Source: Lepisosteus oculatus (taxonomy: Eukaryota > Chordata > Actinopteri > Semionotiformes > Lepisosteidae). From it: a DNA stretch of 64,000 nucleotides. Positions within the stretch are counted from its first letter, which is position 1, and each line of letters begins with the position of its first letter. Shown here piece after piece: positions 41,205 to 53,785 of the stretch. The stretch covers positions 5,652,001-5,716,000 of the forward strand of contig NC_090723.1 in NCBI RefSeq assembly GCF_040954835.1, written 5' to 3'. The notes under the pieces are model-generated. The model did not search any database. It was given only the letters and a program-made list of their open reading frames with translations, and was not told the origin of the DNA. The position numbers were made by a program, and so were the translations under genes.

Positions 41205-41640
41205 CACTGTGCTACACTGCACCATCACTGTGTTACACTGCACGATCACTGTGTTCATTGTGCTAAACTGCACCATCACTGTGTTACACTGCACCATCAC
41301 TGTGTTCACTGTGCTACACTGCACCATCACTGTGTTCACTGTGCTAAACTGCACCATCACTGTATTCGCTGTGCTACACTGCACAATCACTGTGTTACAC
41401 TGCAGGATCACTATGTTCACTGTGCTACACTGCACCATCACTGTGTTCCCTGTGCTACACTGCACAATCACTGTGTTCACTGTGCTACACTGCACCATCA
41501 CTGTGTTCGCTGGGCTACAGTACACAATCACTGTGCTACACTGCACCATCACTGTGTTCACTGTGCTACACTGCACAATCAGTGTGTTCACTGTGCTACA
41601 GTACACAATCACTGTGCTACAGTGTATCATGATTATTCTA
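41205..41640. repeat. About 30-bp/20-bp composite minisatellite upstream of PNMT
   Basis: It is built from ACTGTGCTACACTGCACCAT plus CACTGTGTTC, a 30-bp unit, with interspersed shorter units in which the TGTTCACTG part is missing. Point variants occur at CACCATC, CACAATC and CACGATC. Both strands stay open over the array, which is an artefact of repetition. Confidence 0.92.
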
Positions 41641-41649
41641 TACTCCACT

Positions 41650-43900
41650 CTCACTGCTCGATATGGCTTTAGCCAACTGCGATTGAAAGAAAGAACGAAT
41701 GCATCAGGATAAACTGTACATAAGGAGGTACATGCACTGATAACAATATTGATATGCTCATAAAGATATGTCTTGGCCAGTGGCGTTTTTTATCTCTATC
41801 GTTTACAGATATGTCTCGGTATCGCACATCAGGACTCCTACAGGAACAATTGTGCGAGATTTAATAACTGAATCTTTCCATGGCAGGCAGGTAACTGAGC
41901 AGCTGAGGGGAGGTGGGGCTGGCTGTCACTGCCCTTTCCTGAAAGTGCATGGTGTGGTTTCCACAATCATGGCCACATGTCCTGAGATACGCACTAATTC
42001 AATAAAACCCCCCACACACACACACACTCTGGAGACATCAGGATAGTGTGAGAGTCTGTGATAGCATCTCCCTGCATCCCACGAGGCTATTAAAGTCCCA
42101 CATTCGCCCGCCCTACGGCATGCTAACTCAAGCCAGAGCTCCATTAACATAGAGACATGCTGATAAAGACAAGCGCTGTGCTGCTGTCAGCCATCACACT
42201 GATAGAGGTGGAGAGAGAGGGAGATAGGGAAAGAGGGAGAATGTGTATGTGTGTGTAGGGGGGGTATACACAAACTATACACAGAGCTTTCCAGATGTCC
42301 CCCAGAAGACTGGGCTCTGTAAGAGGGCCACCTGTCAGCACCTCTTTTATCATGAAGTAGGAGAGAGTGTTTGAGTGAGAAAGAACGGGATGAAGAGGAA
42401 GGAGGGGGAGGTATGGAGACACAAAGGGACAGAGAGGGCGAAGGTCAGACAGAGAAAGATTATAAGGGAAAGATAAAGCCGTGATGAAGAGGAGAAGACC
42501 ACTAGGGGACCTGATTTAACATATTCACAATCCTCAAAAACATCGACAAAATCATTCCAACGGACTCTTCTAGGATCAATCAGTGTGAATCCCAAACACA
42601 AAATCTAAGAGGACACAGGTGGAAACTATTTAGAGGTGCATTTGAACTCAGATCCAGTGGCGGCGTCTTTACCCCAAGGGTTGTGGGAGAATGGAGCAAG
42701 ATGCCCAGCCATGTTGTTGGAGCCCATTCTAAACCCTGGCCTTTTTACGAAACAGTTAGAGGAGACTGATTAGTTGCTTGCAACCAAAACGAACTACAGT
42801 GGGGGGTGGGGTGGGCAAAGGGTCTCCTCCTGTTTGTAACAACAACAAGAAGAAAAGCAACAAGAAAAAGAGAGAATGAGAGAGAGGAGACACAGGGAGT
42901 GAGGGATGAAAGAAAGGAGAGAACAGTGTCCTACAGGATTATTTGGAGCAGGGGTTGAAACAGGACCCTGCTGCCCCCCTCTAACATTCCCAGCTCATCC
43001 CCAGCTGTCACCAGACACAGCCTTGGTCTTGTTTGTCCTGCATTGTAATCCGTGTGGCTTAAAGCACCTGCCTACCGCTTCCCGGAGAGACTCAGCCTGG
43101 ACGTTTATCACCACGGCTGCAGAAGTATTCTGGGAAAACTGGAATATCCCGCTGTGTTTTGCAGGTCCTTATTTAAACGTCAGGATTCCGTGCAGCTATA
43201 TCCTTATCTATATATCTACGACTCCATTACCCCCGTCCTGTCTCCAGCTCTGCCACCAGCACACCGATAATCAGACAGACAGAGAGGCAGACGTCCCTGG
43301 CTGCACCAGGCCTGGTCACCCCCCCCCTCTCTGCAAGTGCTGGGCCACTGTGATGCTGGGGCAGTTATTCGTGGCACTTATTTTGGAAATACCCCCCAGA
43401 GAGCTGGGAGGATTATGGGCTCTGCTGTGAGGAGCAGTTAAGCCCAGCTCTAGGGGCAGGACAGTGTTTACTGTGCTATATATACCCCTGTGCTGATGCC
43501 CCGGCAGACAGGCAGGGTGGGGGAGCTGGCACAGAATAAAAGGGTGGAAAGAGCATCCGTACGAGTGGGAATTAAAAGGTCTGGACGCTGGGCGCCTTGT
43601 TGCGTTACCCCTGGCACATCTCGTGACATAGAGGCTGCTGCAGCTCCCAAGAACAACAAGCCTCCGATCGTGAGAAAGACCGCCCACACAGCTGTTGTAA
43701 AGGGGGCTTGTAAGTTTCATTAGAAAGGAGACGAGGGAAAAAAGGCTGTCACAACTCCAGGTCCCCTTCAAAAAGTGGAGTTCATGATAAGTTAAGATCA
43801 CTTTATTGGCCAAATACAATTTCTTGCATTAGGAATGTGTCTTTTCGCAGACCCCAACTTGCTCTCCACGAGACACACAGGCACACAGACAGGGAGAGAG
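41650..43900. other. PNMT-TCAP intergenic region, left part
   Basis: It includes a dispersed-repeat fragment at about 42590-42785 (contains GGTGGAAACTATTTAGAGGTG and CCCAGCCATGTTGTTGGAGC). A minus-strand open frame at 43468-43730 encodes one hydrophobic stretch, WAVFLTIGGLLFLGAAAAS. The flanks of that stretch do not match a protein I can name, so it is not called as a gene. Confidence 0.4.
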
Positions 43901-43917
43901 AAGCTGGGGGTCAGAGC

Positions 43918-44080
43918 ACAGTGTCAGCCATTTATACAGCGCCCCTGGAGCAGCTGGGGTGAAGGGCCTTGCTCAGGGGCCCAACAGAGTAGGATTCCTC
44001 TGCCGGCCGTGGGATTTGAACCAGCAACCTTCCAGTCAAAGGCGCAGATCTGTAGCCACAGTGCCACTGCTCTGCCCAAT
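43918..44080 (-). repeat. tRNA-derived SINE
   Basis: The minus strand has GGTTGCTGGTTCAAATCCCA (B box), then GTTGGGCCCCTGAGCAAGGC and GCTGTATAAATGGCTGAC, a well-preserved fish SINE body. An adjoining dispersed repeat (about 44083-44230, GGTCTCCCAGTCCTGGCCCT) continues to the right. A similar piece lies at about 60405-60510. Confidence 0.75.
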
Positions 44081-44756
44081 TCAGGGGTCTCCCAGTCCTG
44101 GCCCTGCAGGATCACTGTGCCAACTGGTTTACATTCCAGCTGACATCTCCAGGGCTTACTGATGACTCAATTGATCAGATTATTGTCTTAGACTTTTACT
44201 TAACTTGTCATTCAGTCAATCAGAAATACCTGACATCAAGGACACTGTTTTAACGTTAAGCTGTGCTCAGTTGGTTTCATGTTATGTCTGACTGAACAGT
44301 TCTAGTTGACAAATTAATGAACAGACACAGATGAGAACGGCACCGTATCAGACATGTCCACAGCAGGAGTGGCAGTGTATCAGATATGCCTGCAGTGGGA
44401 GTGGCACAGTTTCAGACAGGCCACAAGGAGCAGGGGTGCAATCAGTTAGATTTCAGACAACACACCTGAATGAGTGCAGTTCTGAACCTCAAAAATTGGT
44501 ACAGGATTTATACCAATTATAAATCTCACCTGAAATTTCATACAGATGAATACAAATACACCCCAAACAGTAAAATAGTAACGACTAGGGAGTTGGGGGG
44601 ACAACAGCACCAGTTAGACCCTTTTTTGTATATTGTGGTCCAGATACCCATAACAGCTAGTACACATATCCTGCATGTTCACAAAGACAAGACTGTCAAA
44701 CTTGCTAACAGAAATACTCAGTCACCCAGAAGGAAGTGTTTAAATCACATGGATAA

Positions 44757-44762
44757 TTTATT
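44757..44762 (-). terminator. TCAP: Possible TCAP polyadenylation signal
   Basis: Plus TTTATT gives AATAAA on the minus strand about 1.8 kb downstream of the TCAP stop, in an AT-rich setting. It is the nearest canonical hexamer I noticed; the distance makes it uncertain. Confidence 0.25.
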
Positions 44763-46410
44763 GTACAAAATAAAAATCACAATCCAAGATACCATAGCAT
44801 GTCTATACAGAATGCTACATATTAAGAAAGTCTCTGCCCTTCCACCGAAGAGAGTGCCCAAACCTAGTCTCCGCTAGAATCTGTGCAAGAGGACCCCACT
44901 GGCGCAGAAATCCCGAAACGAGCTCAGACCACCCCACCGAGCCTCAACCCCAGCTCAGAGGGCAGGATGCTTGCTCTCCCATCCTGCACAGGCATCTGCC
45001 CTGGTGGTCCCAGCTCCCCCAGGCAGCTGCGGCGTTGAGAGGGACTCAGGGAGAAGGAGCTGGAGCACCCATTGTGCTACACTGCCCCCAAATGACAGGC
45101 GCCCAGCAGTCCCACAGGGTTCCTCCAGAAGCCACAGCAGGGGAAATAACTCTGCCTCCCCCCCCCAAATAAAAGCACCGCAGTGAGGGGTGGGGCAGAT
45201 GGGCAGCGCTTGCAGCTCAGTGACAGACAGCGGAGAAATTTCCCGAGCCTGCAGCCCAGGCAGCTGCTGTCAATCCAACAGCCAGAAGACTCCGCTCAAG
45301 GCCTGGAGCTCCTGCTCCTCCTCCTTCCCTCTCTCGTTCAACCCTGTATCCACTCATCCCTCTTCCGTGCCCGACCTCCGATAATCCCTCCATCTCTGCG
45401 GGAACACTGCGTGCCCGCATTGCATTCTTCAGCAAGGTGCTCCCTCTGTAAAACGAGCCCTCTGTTGCCCACATGTGCACCTTGCCAACACCTGCTGTCG
45501 GCATTAGCCCTGCCCCAGCCACTTTCAGCCTGAATCGGGTCCTGTTCACTGTGCCCTCCACCTGCGTGGGCATTGAAGCAGGCGGGGGGTAGTGTCCCAG
45601 GGCGGAGCAGTGCTGTGCCAATTCTTCCGTGCAAAACTACGCCGTGCGTCCCCCAGTATCCATGACTATTTCTGTGTGCACTCTGCAGCTGGACCCCAAT
45701 CCAGGGTCGTCCGTTCACGAATCACCCCTGCTTGCACCAGTAAGCACAGTCTTGCAGAAGCTTGGCTGTGCTGCTGCTTTCGCACAGGCAAGAAGCAGGA
45801 GAACAAACCCCCACTATCAGGGGTGCAAATTAATCCTCAGGATCCCCTGGGCTAGGGGCTTTTCCAGCCAAATCCTTTCATCTGGGTACCCCAATACTGA
45901 AGCGACCTAGAAGCCATCCAGTTAGAATGACAACCTCAAAAGCTGTACTGCAAAGCAGCAGACTCAATCTAAATTTGGCAGAAACAGTCCCGTTTGCGAG
46001 AAAGAGCATTACTAAGTCTAAACCTCTGAATTAGGTTTTGGGGCAGCACTACCTAGGATGCCTCTGACAGGCTCGGTCTCCCCCTCGGGGCAGGAAAAGG
46101 AGGGGTGCTGGCGGGGTGACTCCTTTGGCAATGTGAAAATCCCATGTAAATTAATCTCAATAACTCCCCCCTCACTCCCCCTTCCACTGTAGAAAAACCT
46201 CCTCTGTTTAAGAAAGTTTAGCCTGGGGGGGGGGGTTCAATGGGGGGTGTGACACAGAAAATTGTTAACAGATCCTCGAACTCCAGGTACATAAATCAGA
46301 CAGATCACATCATTCAATCAGCTACACTCGTCCAAAATTTGGGCATTTCTCTATAACACCCCTTTTTCTCCATCCTGTTCCTGCTGCTCCATCAGAAGAC
46401 CTGTCACCCC

Positions 46411-46550
46411 CTCAGCCTCTCCCTGTCCCTCTCCCCCTCAGCCTCTGCCTGTCCCTCTCCCCCTCAGCCTCTCCCTGTCCCTCTCCCCCTCAGCCTCTGC
46501 CTGTCCCTCTCCCCCTCAGCCTCTCCCTGTCCCTCTCCCCCTCAGCCTCT
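46411..46550. repeat. 26-bp minisatellite running into the TCAP stop codon
   Basis: Five 26-bp units (46411, 46437, 46463, 46489, 46515) begin CTCAGCCTCT and alternate between CCCTGTCCCT and GCCTGTCCCT, giving a 52-bp higher-order period. A partial sixth unit (46541-46550) contains the TCAP stop codon and last codons. The array therefore grew from sequence overlapping the end of the coding region. Confidence 0.93.
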
Positions 46551-47602
46551 CTGGGCCTCCTGTGACATGGAGCGGCCCAGTGACCTGGGGGCCTTGGCGA
46601 AGTCCATCCTGACTGGCTGGGTGATGGGGGGCAGGTCCCTCTTGATGTCGCTGAGGGCCCTCTTGGTCGGACAGGCACCGTCGGAGAGGACGGCGGGGCG
46701 GGGCTCCTCCTCGTGGGGCGAGCCCCTGCCCAGGCGGGCGCCCAGCTCCGCGGGGGCGAACAGGGGCACGGGCAGGGTGTTCCGGTACGGCAGCTGGTAC
46801 TCGCGCACCCCCCCAGCCACAGTGCCCAGACGCAGCACGCCGGAGGGGCAGTGCTGGACCAGGGGACGGGCCTCCCACTGGCGGGTCAGAGACTCGCGCC
46901 GACACTCATCCACGGCGTGAAGAGACTGCCTGCAGGGGGGGGGTGGAGGAAGAGGACAAGAGTGAAGCAGACAATCAACCAGGCCAGGGCAGTTTTCAAG
47001 CACGGCTCACTCCTGTACAGAGGTGCACAAAATCCCGCAGACTATTGCCAGACGTCACCGTCTCCAGCCATCCGTCGCCATCAGGCCCTCCCAGCAGCAG
47101 CGATGGGCTGAGGCAGGCTGGTGTCTCTTCACTGTAACGCTGCTCAAAAGGCTGCTCTTAAGGTGGTCAGGTTCAGAAGCGGTTAACTTGCACCCATGTG
47201 TCCAGGACATTTCACAGAACCAGAGCACAGCAAACAGGCTGTTGGTGCCCACGACTGCGGTCCAGGTATGAAATATTTAATTATCTCACCATGGGGCAGG
47301 ACCGGAGAGCTGATCATGTAAAGCACACCAGGGAAGCACCAATTACTGTACAGAGGCACCAGTGGAAATTTGAATGAGAAAAGCCCGACGCCCAGTCTGA
47401 TCCCTCCCTATCGAAGCGTTCTGGAGTGCTCAGGGGTTGAACGCCTCTCTCACCTGTCCTGCGGCTGTGTGATGAGCCTCACGCTCTGCCAGTCTGCGCT
47501 GTAGCTCTCCCGGTCCGCCCGGTTCTCCTCCCGCACGCTGCAGCCCAGCTCGGCCCGCGCCAGGGTTCCTGCCCGCTTGACGAGCACCGTGCGCCCCTGC
47601 AT
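46542..47602 (-). CDS. TCAP: TCAP, telethonin (titin-cap)
   Basis: Telethonin is a small striated-muscle Z-disc protein that clamps two titin N-termini together. Exons 47454-47602 and 46542-46929 total 537 nt and 178 aa (human 167), a two-exon gene as in human. Exon 1 has CSVREENRADRESYSADW, matching the human N-terminal region. Exon 2 has SLHAVDECRRESLTRQWEA, VREYQLPYRNTLPVPLF and the C-terminal RSMSQEAQRG, which is identical to the human C-terminus that carries kinase target serines. The start at 47602 (MQGRTVL) leaves a longer N-terminus than human; an upstream in-frame extension exists but lies in the 5'UTR below the TATA box. Confidence 0.93.
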
Positions 47603-47797
47603 CCCGTCTGTCCGTCTGTCGTCTCTCTCTGGTTCCAGGACGCTCTCGATGTGCGGTCGGTCAGGCTCCTCGCGATGGTACCGCTCCCTTCTTCTGTGTT
47701 GCTGGGTGAGTAGCGCTGTAGCTGTAGCTGTAGCTGTAGTGGCAGCTGTCCTCTGATCTGCTCTGTCTCGGTCTCCCTCTCCGCCAGCCCAGCCCCG

Positions 47798-47806
47798 CTT
47801 TATATA
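47798..47806 (-). promoter_or_regulatory. TCAP: TCAP TATA box
   Basis: The minus strand reads CCCTATATAAAGC about 200 bp upstream of the TCAP ATG. A CAGCTG E-box lies nearby in the 5' leader (about 47744-47749). This fits a strong muscle-specific promoter; the factors are inferred. Confidence 0.6.
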
Positions 47807-49993
47807 GGGGAAGGTGCTGCTATTTCCAGGTTCTGCCCTCACCCTTCAGATCCAGCTAGCGCACTCCGTGTACCGACACCCGACACCCAGGGCAGAGTGG
47901 GCACCGGGCAGTGGGCAGGGGAAGGAGGGGGCGATGTTGGAAATGACGAGAATCAAAGCCCCCGACACCCCAATAACAATGTCTCCCCCCCCCCATTCCA
48001 TCCGACAAGCTGACCACAAATGGAAAATTACAATTATCCCCCTAAAATCCCCCAGGCGTCTTTCATTATGCCTCCTTTGTCCTAAATGAAAAATAATTTG
48101 AATGACTGTTTTTTTAAAGGGCCTGTTTAGGTTATCTCACCCCCCCCTTCTCTTCTGTTCAGAGGACTTTTAAACTACGCTGATGTCTGACTTATCACAC
48201 AGCCACAATATCTGCTCATTCCAGCTGACAGAGCAGGGCTCAGGGACAGCCAGAACACTCCAAACACCTCTCAAAGCTTTCGATTACATTTCCATCCTCT
48301 TTCTGATGCCAAAATATTTCACAGCTTTTTTTTCCCACAATTTTGCCTATTATAAATCTACTGTATGCCTTTTGGTCAAAGTATTTTAACATCCGATTTC
48401 ACGGTTGTACTCTTAGAAACTTTACCAAGTTGGTCGGGTGTATGTATTTCAATGCTACTACTGAAATAATATTGATTGATGACCTCTGAGGAGCAGAACG
48501 CTTTTGAGACTTTGATTCTGTTATGCTCTTTTTCTCGGGTTCTGTAAATTCATCTCGGGTAAGTGCTTGAAGGAGGAAGAGAGAAAAATCAGTGGGAAGA
48601 TCATATTAAGTATTTCCATACCTGCTGGGGCCTGTGCCGATTTACACTGAAATTACACCGAATTTACACTGAGCTCTGGAAGAATGCAGGTCACCCTGTC
48701 AGTCATGAAAGGGGGTATTAGCAGGGGTAGGGAAGGGTAAAAGGTCAGAGGGGACCCCGATATGACCAGGCAGCGTGAGATGGGAAGCTCAGTCACTGCC
48801 CACTAATCCAGCGCTGACGGGATGTGGCCACCGCCAGACGGTCTCACGTTACCGATCGCCGTAGAGCCGGCCCTGACCCGGCAGGGTCTGACACATACGC
48901 AGCCTGAGTCATTCGCCCAGCTCAGCTCCTGACATCACCCAACCCCCTCCCCTCTCCCCGCCCCCGCCTCCGCTGTCCCGCCACAGCTGTCCTGTCCACT
49001 CCAGAGGGAGGGGGGTGACAGTTTAGTCAGCCAGACAGCACAGAGCAGAGGCCAGGACTCAGAAGGCAGTGTGGACAAAGGGGCAGGGTGTTCAGACCCC
49101 CCAGCTGGGCTGTCATACCTCTGAGCAAGACGCACTTGAATCAGCCCGCTTCAGTAAAATCTAGCAGTTCAGCTGTAAGACAGCAAGTCTGGATCAATGT
49201 GTCAGACAGCTAGTGCTATTTAAACTAAACAATTTATATGTTCGAGCAAGGCCATGGGTTCTCAAACCTGCTGAAGGGATTACCAATGAGTGACACCAGA
49301 CAGGAGGAGAGTGAGGACAAGGCTTAGATTATATTTACCAGAGTGTGACACAGAGTAACCATGCACCTCAATATTTCTCATTTCCGGGTAACAAGCTGAT
49401 TAATTCTGCAGGCTCTGCTCTCAGCTATGACGCAGGGGCAGTGAGTCAAGGTGTTGCCTGCGCTCAACTCTTTCATCAGCCCGGAGAAACAGACCCTCAG
49501 TCATGACAGATGCCCCGCTGGAGTAGCAGCACAGCTGACCCGGGAATGGAATGCTGCCGAACGCATTCTGGAATTACTGGACATTAGGACACGTTTGTTT
49601 TTCCTTCTGTTCCTCCCCTTAGTGGTTTACCACAAACTAGTTTTCTTTTTTTAGGGCCAGTATTAAATGTACTATATAATTAACATACCAAAGAAACCCA
49701 GTTCGATCCAGACATCGATTTGCTCCCTGTTTCTGCTCGGCTCAGACGGGGGCAGCTCTGTGTAGGCAGCCCAAAAGGTGCCTGTGTGCCACTTTCGTGA
49801 AAGTGGTGGTTATTAATGGAGAAGAACTGCTTGGAGGGGAGGAGAGAGAGAGAAGATGGGGAGTGGGGGGGAGAGACTAAGAGGAAAGGCCATCTGGAAG
49901 TAAGTGGGTGAGACAGAGGGCTTACCGATCAACTACTTTTTGAGCATCTATCCTGCAGGGTTGGGCCTAACTGAGGAGGCGGTACCTCAACCC

Positions 49994-50325
49994 ACTAGCA
50001 AGCCAAGAGCCTTGCTGTGATACAGTGCCTCCTAAACAGCACCTGGAAGCCACTAGTATGGACTTTTCAGAAGAGCGCAGCTCCCTGTGGTTGATCTGTG
50101 CTTCATAAAGACCATTTGAGACAACTTTCCCATAACTCTCCATGCTTTTACCCAAATCGCTTGAACTTTTAACAGTTTTTAATGCTTATTCCAGATTTAC
50201 AAAATCCCACAAGCAAAGGTATGAGACGGTTGCCTATCACACAAAGCCTGGACACATGTTCTTACTCCGCACGCCGGTTTTGCACACATCTGTATCATTT
50301 CACGGCAATGCGGATGAAGCGCTTT
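49994..50325 (+). repeat. Local duplication, copy A
   Basis: It is paralogous to 51090-51410 in the same orientation. Shared landmarks in order are TGTGATACAGT, GAAGCCACTAGT, GCAGCTCCCTG, CTACCCAAATCACTTGA or its variant, AGATT-ACA-AATCCCA and GCAATGC. Confidence 0.75.
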
Positions 50326-51089
50326 AAATCTGGATCTAGAAAGACTCTGAAATGAGGGAGATTTGAGAGAATCAGAAGGACAGATGGAGAGCTGTTTATA
50401 ACTGCACCGCATGCCCTGTGCTCAGTCAGGAGATAAGAGACTCCCCTTTCCTTCCCAGTTCAGACTGGCTGCAGGCTCATCCGAACTGGGACACCCACAT
50501 ACCAAGCCCTGGTGCTGGTGTTTAACCCACAAGACCTTACTCTGCACTGGCAGAACTGCGACCTAACTATAAAAAGCATGTACATTGGCTTTTTTGTTTA
50601 ATTTGAACAGTCTGTGTACAATTTTGACTCTTTTACAGGCGATCTAAATGTTCCAGGAGCACAAAAGGAGTCTTATTTCCATCCCTGAGCTTATTGAGGC
50701 TGTAGGACCCAGGGGGAGGACTGAGACTGTGATTCCCTTCGCAACCACTCTGTGTTCTATGTTGTTGCTGTTTGTTGTTGTTCTCTTGCCACATAGTTAC
50801 ATAACCTGGCATCTGTCAGCACTGCCAGACTGTTACTGTAGAGATACACATTACCCCACACACACAGTCCCGCACTCACACACTCCTGCACTTAAACACA
50901 CAGTGTTCTGCACTGACACACACACAGTCTCAAGCACATAGTGATGCACTGAAACACACACTCTCACACACACTGCTGCAGTGACACACACTCCAACACA
51001 CGCACTCCTATGGTGACACCCAGTCCTGTACTTAAAAAGGTGTGCAGTTAGGCAGAGAGGACAGAACAAAACAGCAAGCTGTTTAGGAC

Positions 51090-51410
51090 ACTAGCAGCAG
51101 AAGCTCTGTGATACAGTTCATCCTAAACACTGAGAAGCCACTAGTTTGGACTGTTTGAAAGAAAGCAGCTCCCTGCGATTGAGCTGTTCTTCATGAAAAA
51201 AACATAAAACATTTGTTAGAGCTTTCCTGAAACTCGCCAGACTTCTACCCAAATCACTTGAGTTTTAGACACTGCAGAACCTTTTTTTTTATTTATTTAT
51301 CTGAGTTTTATTTCAGATTGACAGAATCCCAGCAGAGTTATGGGACAGTAGCCCATCGTACAGACAATAGGAGCACAGTCATGTCACTGCACAGCAATGC
51401 CAGTCTCAGC
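51090..51410 (+). repeat. Local duplication, copy B
   Basis: This is the second copy of 49994-50325, about 1.1 kb away. It is diverged by substitutions and by a T/A-rich insertion (CTTTTTTTTTATTTATTTATC). Confidence 0.75.
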
Positions 51411-52717
51411 GCCCTCTTCCACATCGTGCTCCTGATCACCTGGGCCCTGGGAAGAGCTCGCTGGCTTGTGCTCATGCTTCATTTGGATACTCAGAGGGGT
51501 GTGTTACAACCGGAGGCAGACTGAGCCCTGTTACAGAGAAACCTGGTGCTTTTAGAGCACCACATCTCACAGCTAGTACTGCCAGTTTTAGACACCTACT
51601 CCTACAAAAGCCACTTTAGGAGCCTCTCTTACTGACAAAAACAACTCACAACCGGTTCACTGCTCACTTCTTACAGAAAACACTTCGGTACTCAGACAGC
51701 AGAGCTACTCGCTAACAGCTGACTTATCTTTTTGTGTGAGTTGTGCGAGTCTGGAACATGTTGCCCTGCCATGCTCGTGAAGCAGATATCCTGGCTTATT
51801 TTAAAGATCCTTCAATCGCTGCTAGCTACCCAACAGGCTAGATGAGCCTCCTCTCATTTGTGACCTTTCTTCTGTTCTTGTAATTGGCATTGTTTTCAGT
51901 GAGAAGCACTGTGGTTAATCCTCTCTATGGGCTCTTCACTCTTCCCTGCTCTAGCTGCGCTGTGAAAGGGATCAGAGTGATCACACACACCCTACGGCCA
52001 GAGGAGACGGATCAGTTTCTATTGGCAAATGTGGAGCTGGAAAAACACACGAGCTTGTTTATGTCCTGCTCAGATATGCTGGATTTTTAATAAGGGAACA
52101 ATTCTAATTCTGGCTTCAAAGGCTTACAGAGAACATGGGAATAGAGCTCAAAGGCTTGTTAATACTTCATGCCTTGTAATATTCCATTACGCATGGGTTC
52201 TTATTCGTCTTCTGTAGGCAACCCAATGAACTGTATTTGGGCTGAAATAGTTTAATTAGGGCTCAATTAGATCAATGTGACCCTGCTGAGGACTTGAGGA
52301 CACCTTCAGAACCTGCTGGACGGCCAGGATCAGATCAGGATTGCAAGCATGCAGCCCTTTCCCCACTGGTTTCAATTTTACAGGAGAACTGACAGGAAAA
52401 ACAGGGGAAAGGGACCAACTGTGCCTGAGCCATTGTTGCAAATTCGCTCTCTCAGGACGAAATCCGGATCAAGTTCTCAAACTCCTCTTAATTTGTTTGA
52501 CGTCTCTTTCCTCGTGCTGCCTCACTCTTGTGAGCTTTGTACCCCTCAGCAACAACCTGAGTCCCTGGTTTTCTGCTGAACCCTCACACTGGCCCTGTAA
52601 CCCCAGCAAGCACACTGGAGCCTGGACCCCTGTGCAAGCATGTGCCCGAGCGCTGGGCACACTGCACAGGCCAGGCACTCTCTGCTGAAGGGCACACTGT
52701 GGCTTGTCAATTGATTT

Positions 52718-53313
52718 AAAGGGCAACTGCAGTCCCCATTTCTCAGACCGGTTATTAAATCGCGGTCACAGAATAAAGTCTTTGACGGTACAGAAAAATT
52801 TGACAAACTTCGAATTAAGCACAAAATCGTGAACTTTGTGAAAGTAACTGTATGGTCGCTAAGTTGTCAGGAGTTCGCGAGAATCACAACGTGATGCAGC
52901 CCTTCCTGCTCACTAGTCACTAATGTGATGGACAAGCGAATACACGCAGGTTGTGCGGCAGATGTTTCACTGTAGAAATATACCAAAGCCATCTGCATAC
53001 AGAGCAAACAAGTAAATAGTATTTCTCGGCAAAACTACATTGAAGTCGACAGCGATATTTCTATTGGCTTGAAAGAGCTGGATTCACGAAGCCTGTTTGT
53101 GTACAATGTCACAGGTCCGCTTCACCCCAGCCGACGCTTTGTTGCCTGAATTCTGAATCTTACAACATGGGGCTGCACAGACCTGGAATTTTGTGATGTA
53201 AATTTAAGGTTTTGCAAGTTACAGTGTACATATTGTATTTTGAATTGAAATGCACTCAGCTGTGCATCCGTTTCTAACCCCAAAATATAAAAATAGCATT
53301 GCAGTTCCCCTTT
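52718..53313. mobile_element. About 600-bp MITE-like element, copy 2
   Basis: It begins AAAGGGCAACTGCAG and ends GCAGTTCCCCTTT, and matches the element at 5723-6337 along its length (for example GACCGGTTATTAAATC and GTGAACTTTGTGAAAGTA). It is non-coding. Confidence 0.72.
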
Positions 53314-53785
53314 CAATCAGAATCTCCAGCTGGACTGAACAATGAAGCACACATTACTTATTTTTGAATATTTTGAAAGTATCCTCAAATGTAGGCCAAT
53401 TAATGTAAAAAAAGATTATTTTTTTGTTTACTCCAAAGCTACAAAATCTAAACAGAAGCAGTATCTGTAGATTCTGAGTTAACAGGCAAACCTGCAATCC
53501 TTCTAGACGGAGATTTTGGTTTTGGGATTGGATACAAGGCCAGTTCATTGCTTGCCTTTGATAACGACAAAAAAACTCTGAATATTGGGTTTTGGTGGAC
53601 TAGGGGAGTTTTTTTGTAGCTAAATACTTTAAAGAAGTACCTAAAGAACAGCAACTAGCAAAAAAAAAGGTTTATAAGGCTGGACTGGCCCAGTTTTAGC
53701 TGTCTCTTGCAACTTGCAACTAACCAAATCAAAACAGTGCCCCCTGCTGCCCACACCCTGCCAGGTAACCCACTCAACACCGCGC

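Larger units (their letters stand above)
47830..52717. other. TCAP to MREG-like intergenic region
   Basis: No coding exon was recognised. It holds a SINE fragment at about 49105-49195 (TCTGAGCAAGACGCACTTGA), a local duplication (49994-50325 and 51090-51410), CA-rich tracts at about 50850-51000, and a dispersed-repeat end at about 51741-51880 (GGCTAGATGAGCCTCCTCTC). Confidence 0.45.

Noticed and set aside
40936-41712. Frames with repeated TITVLHC and CATLHHHC
   Set aside because: Produced by the 30-bp minisatellite; open on both strands, so not coding.
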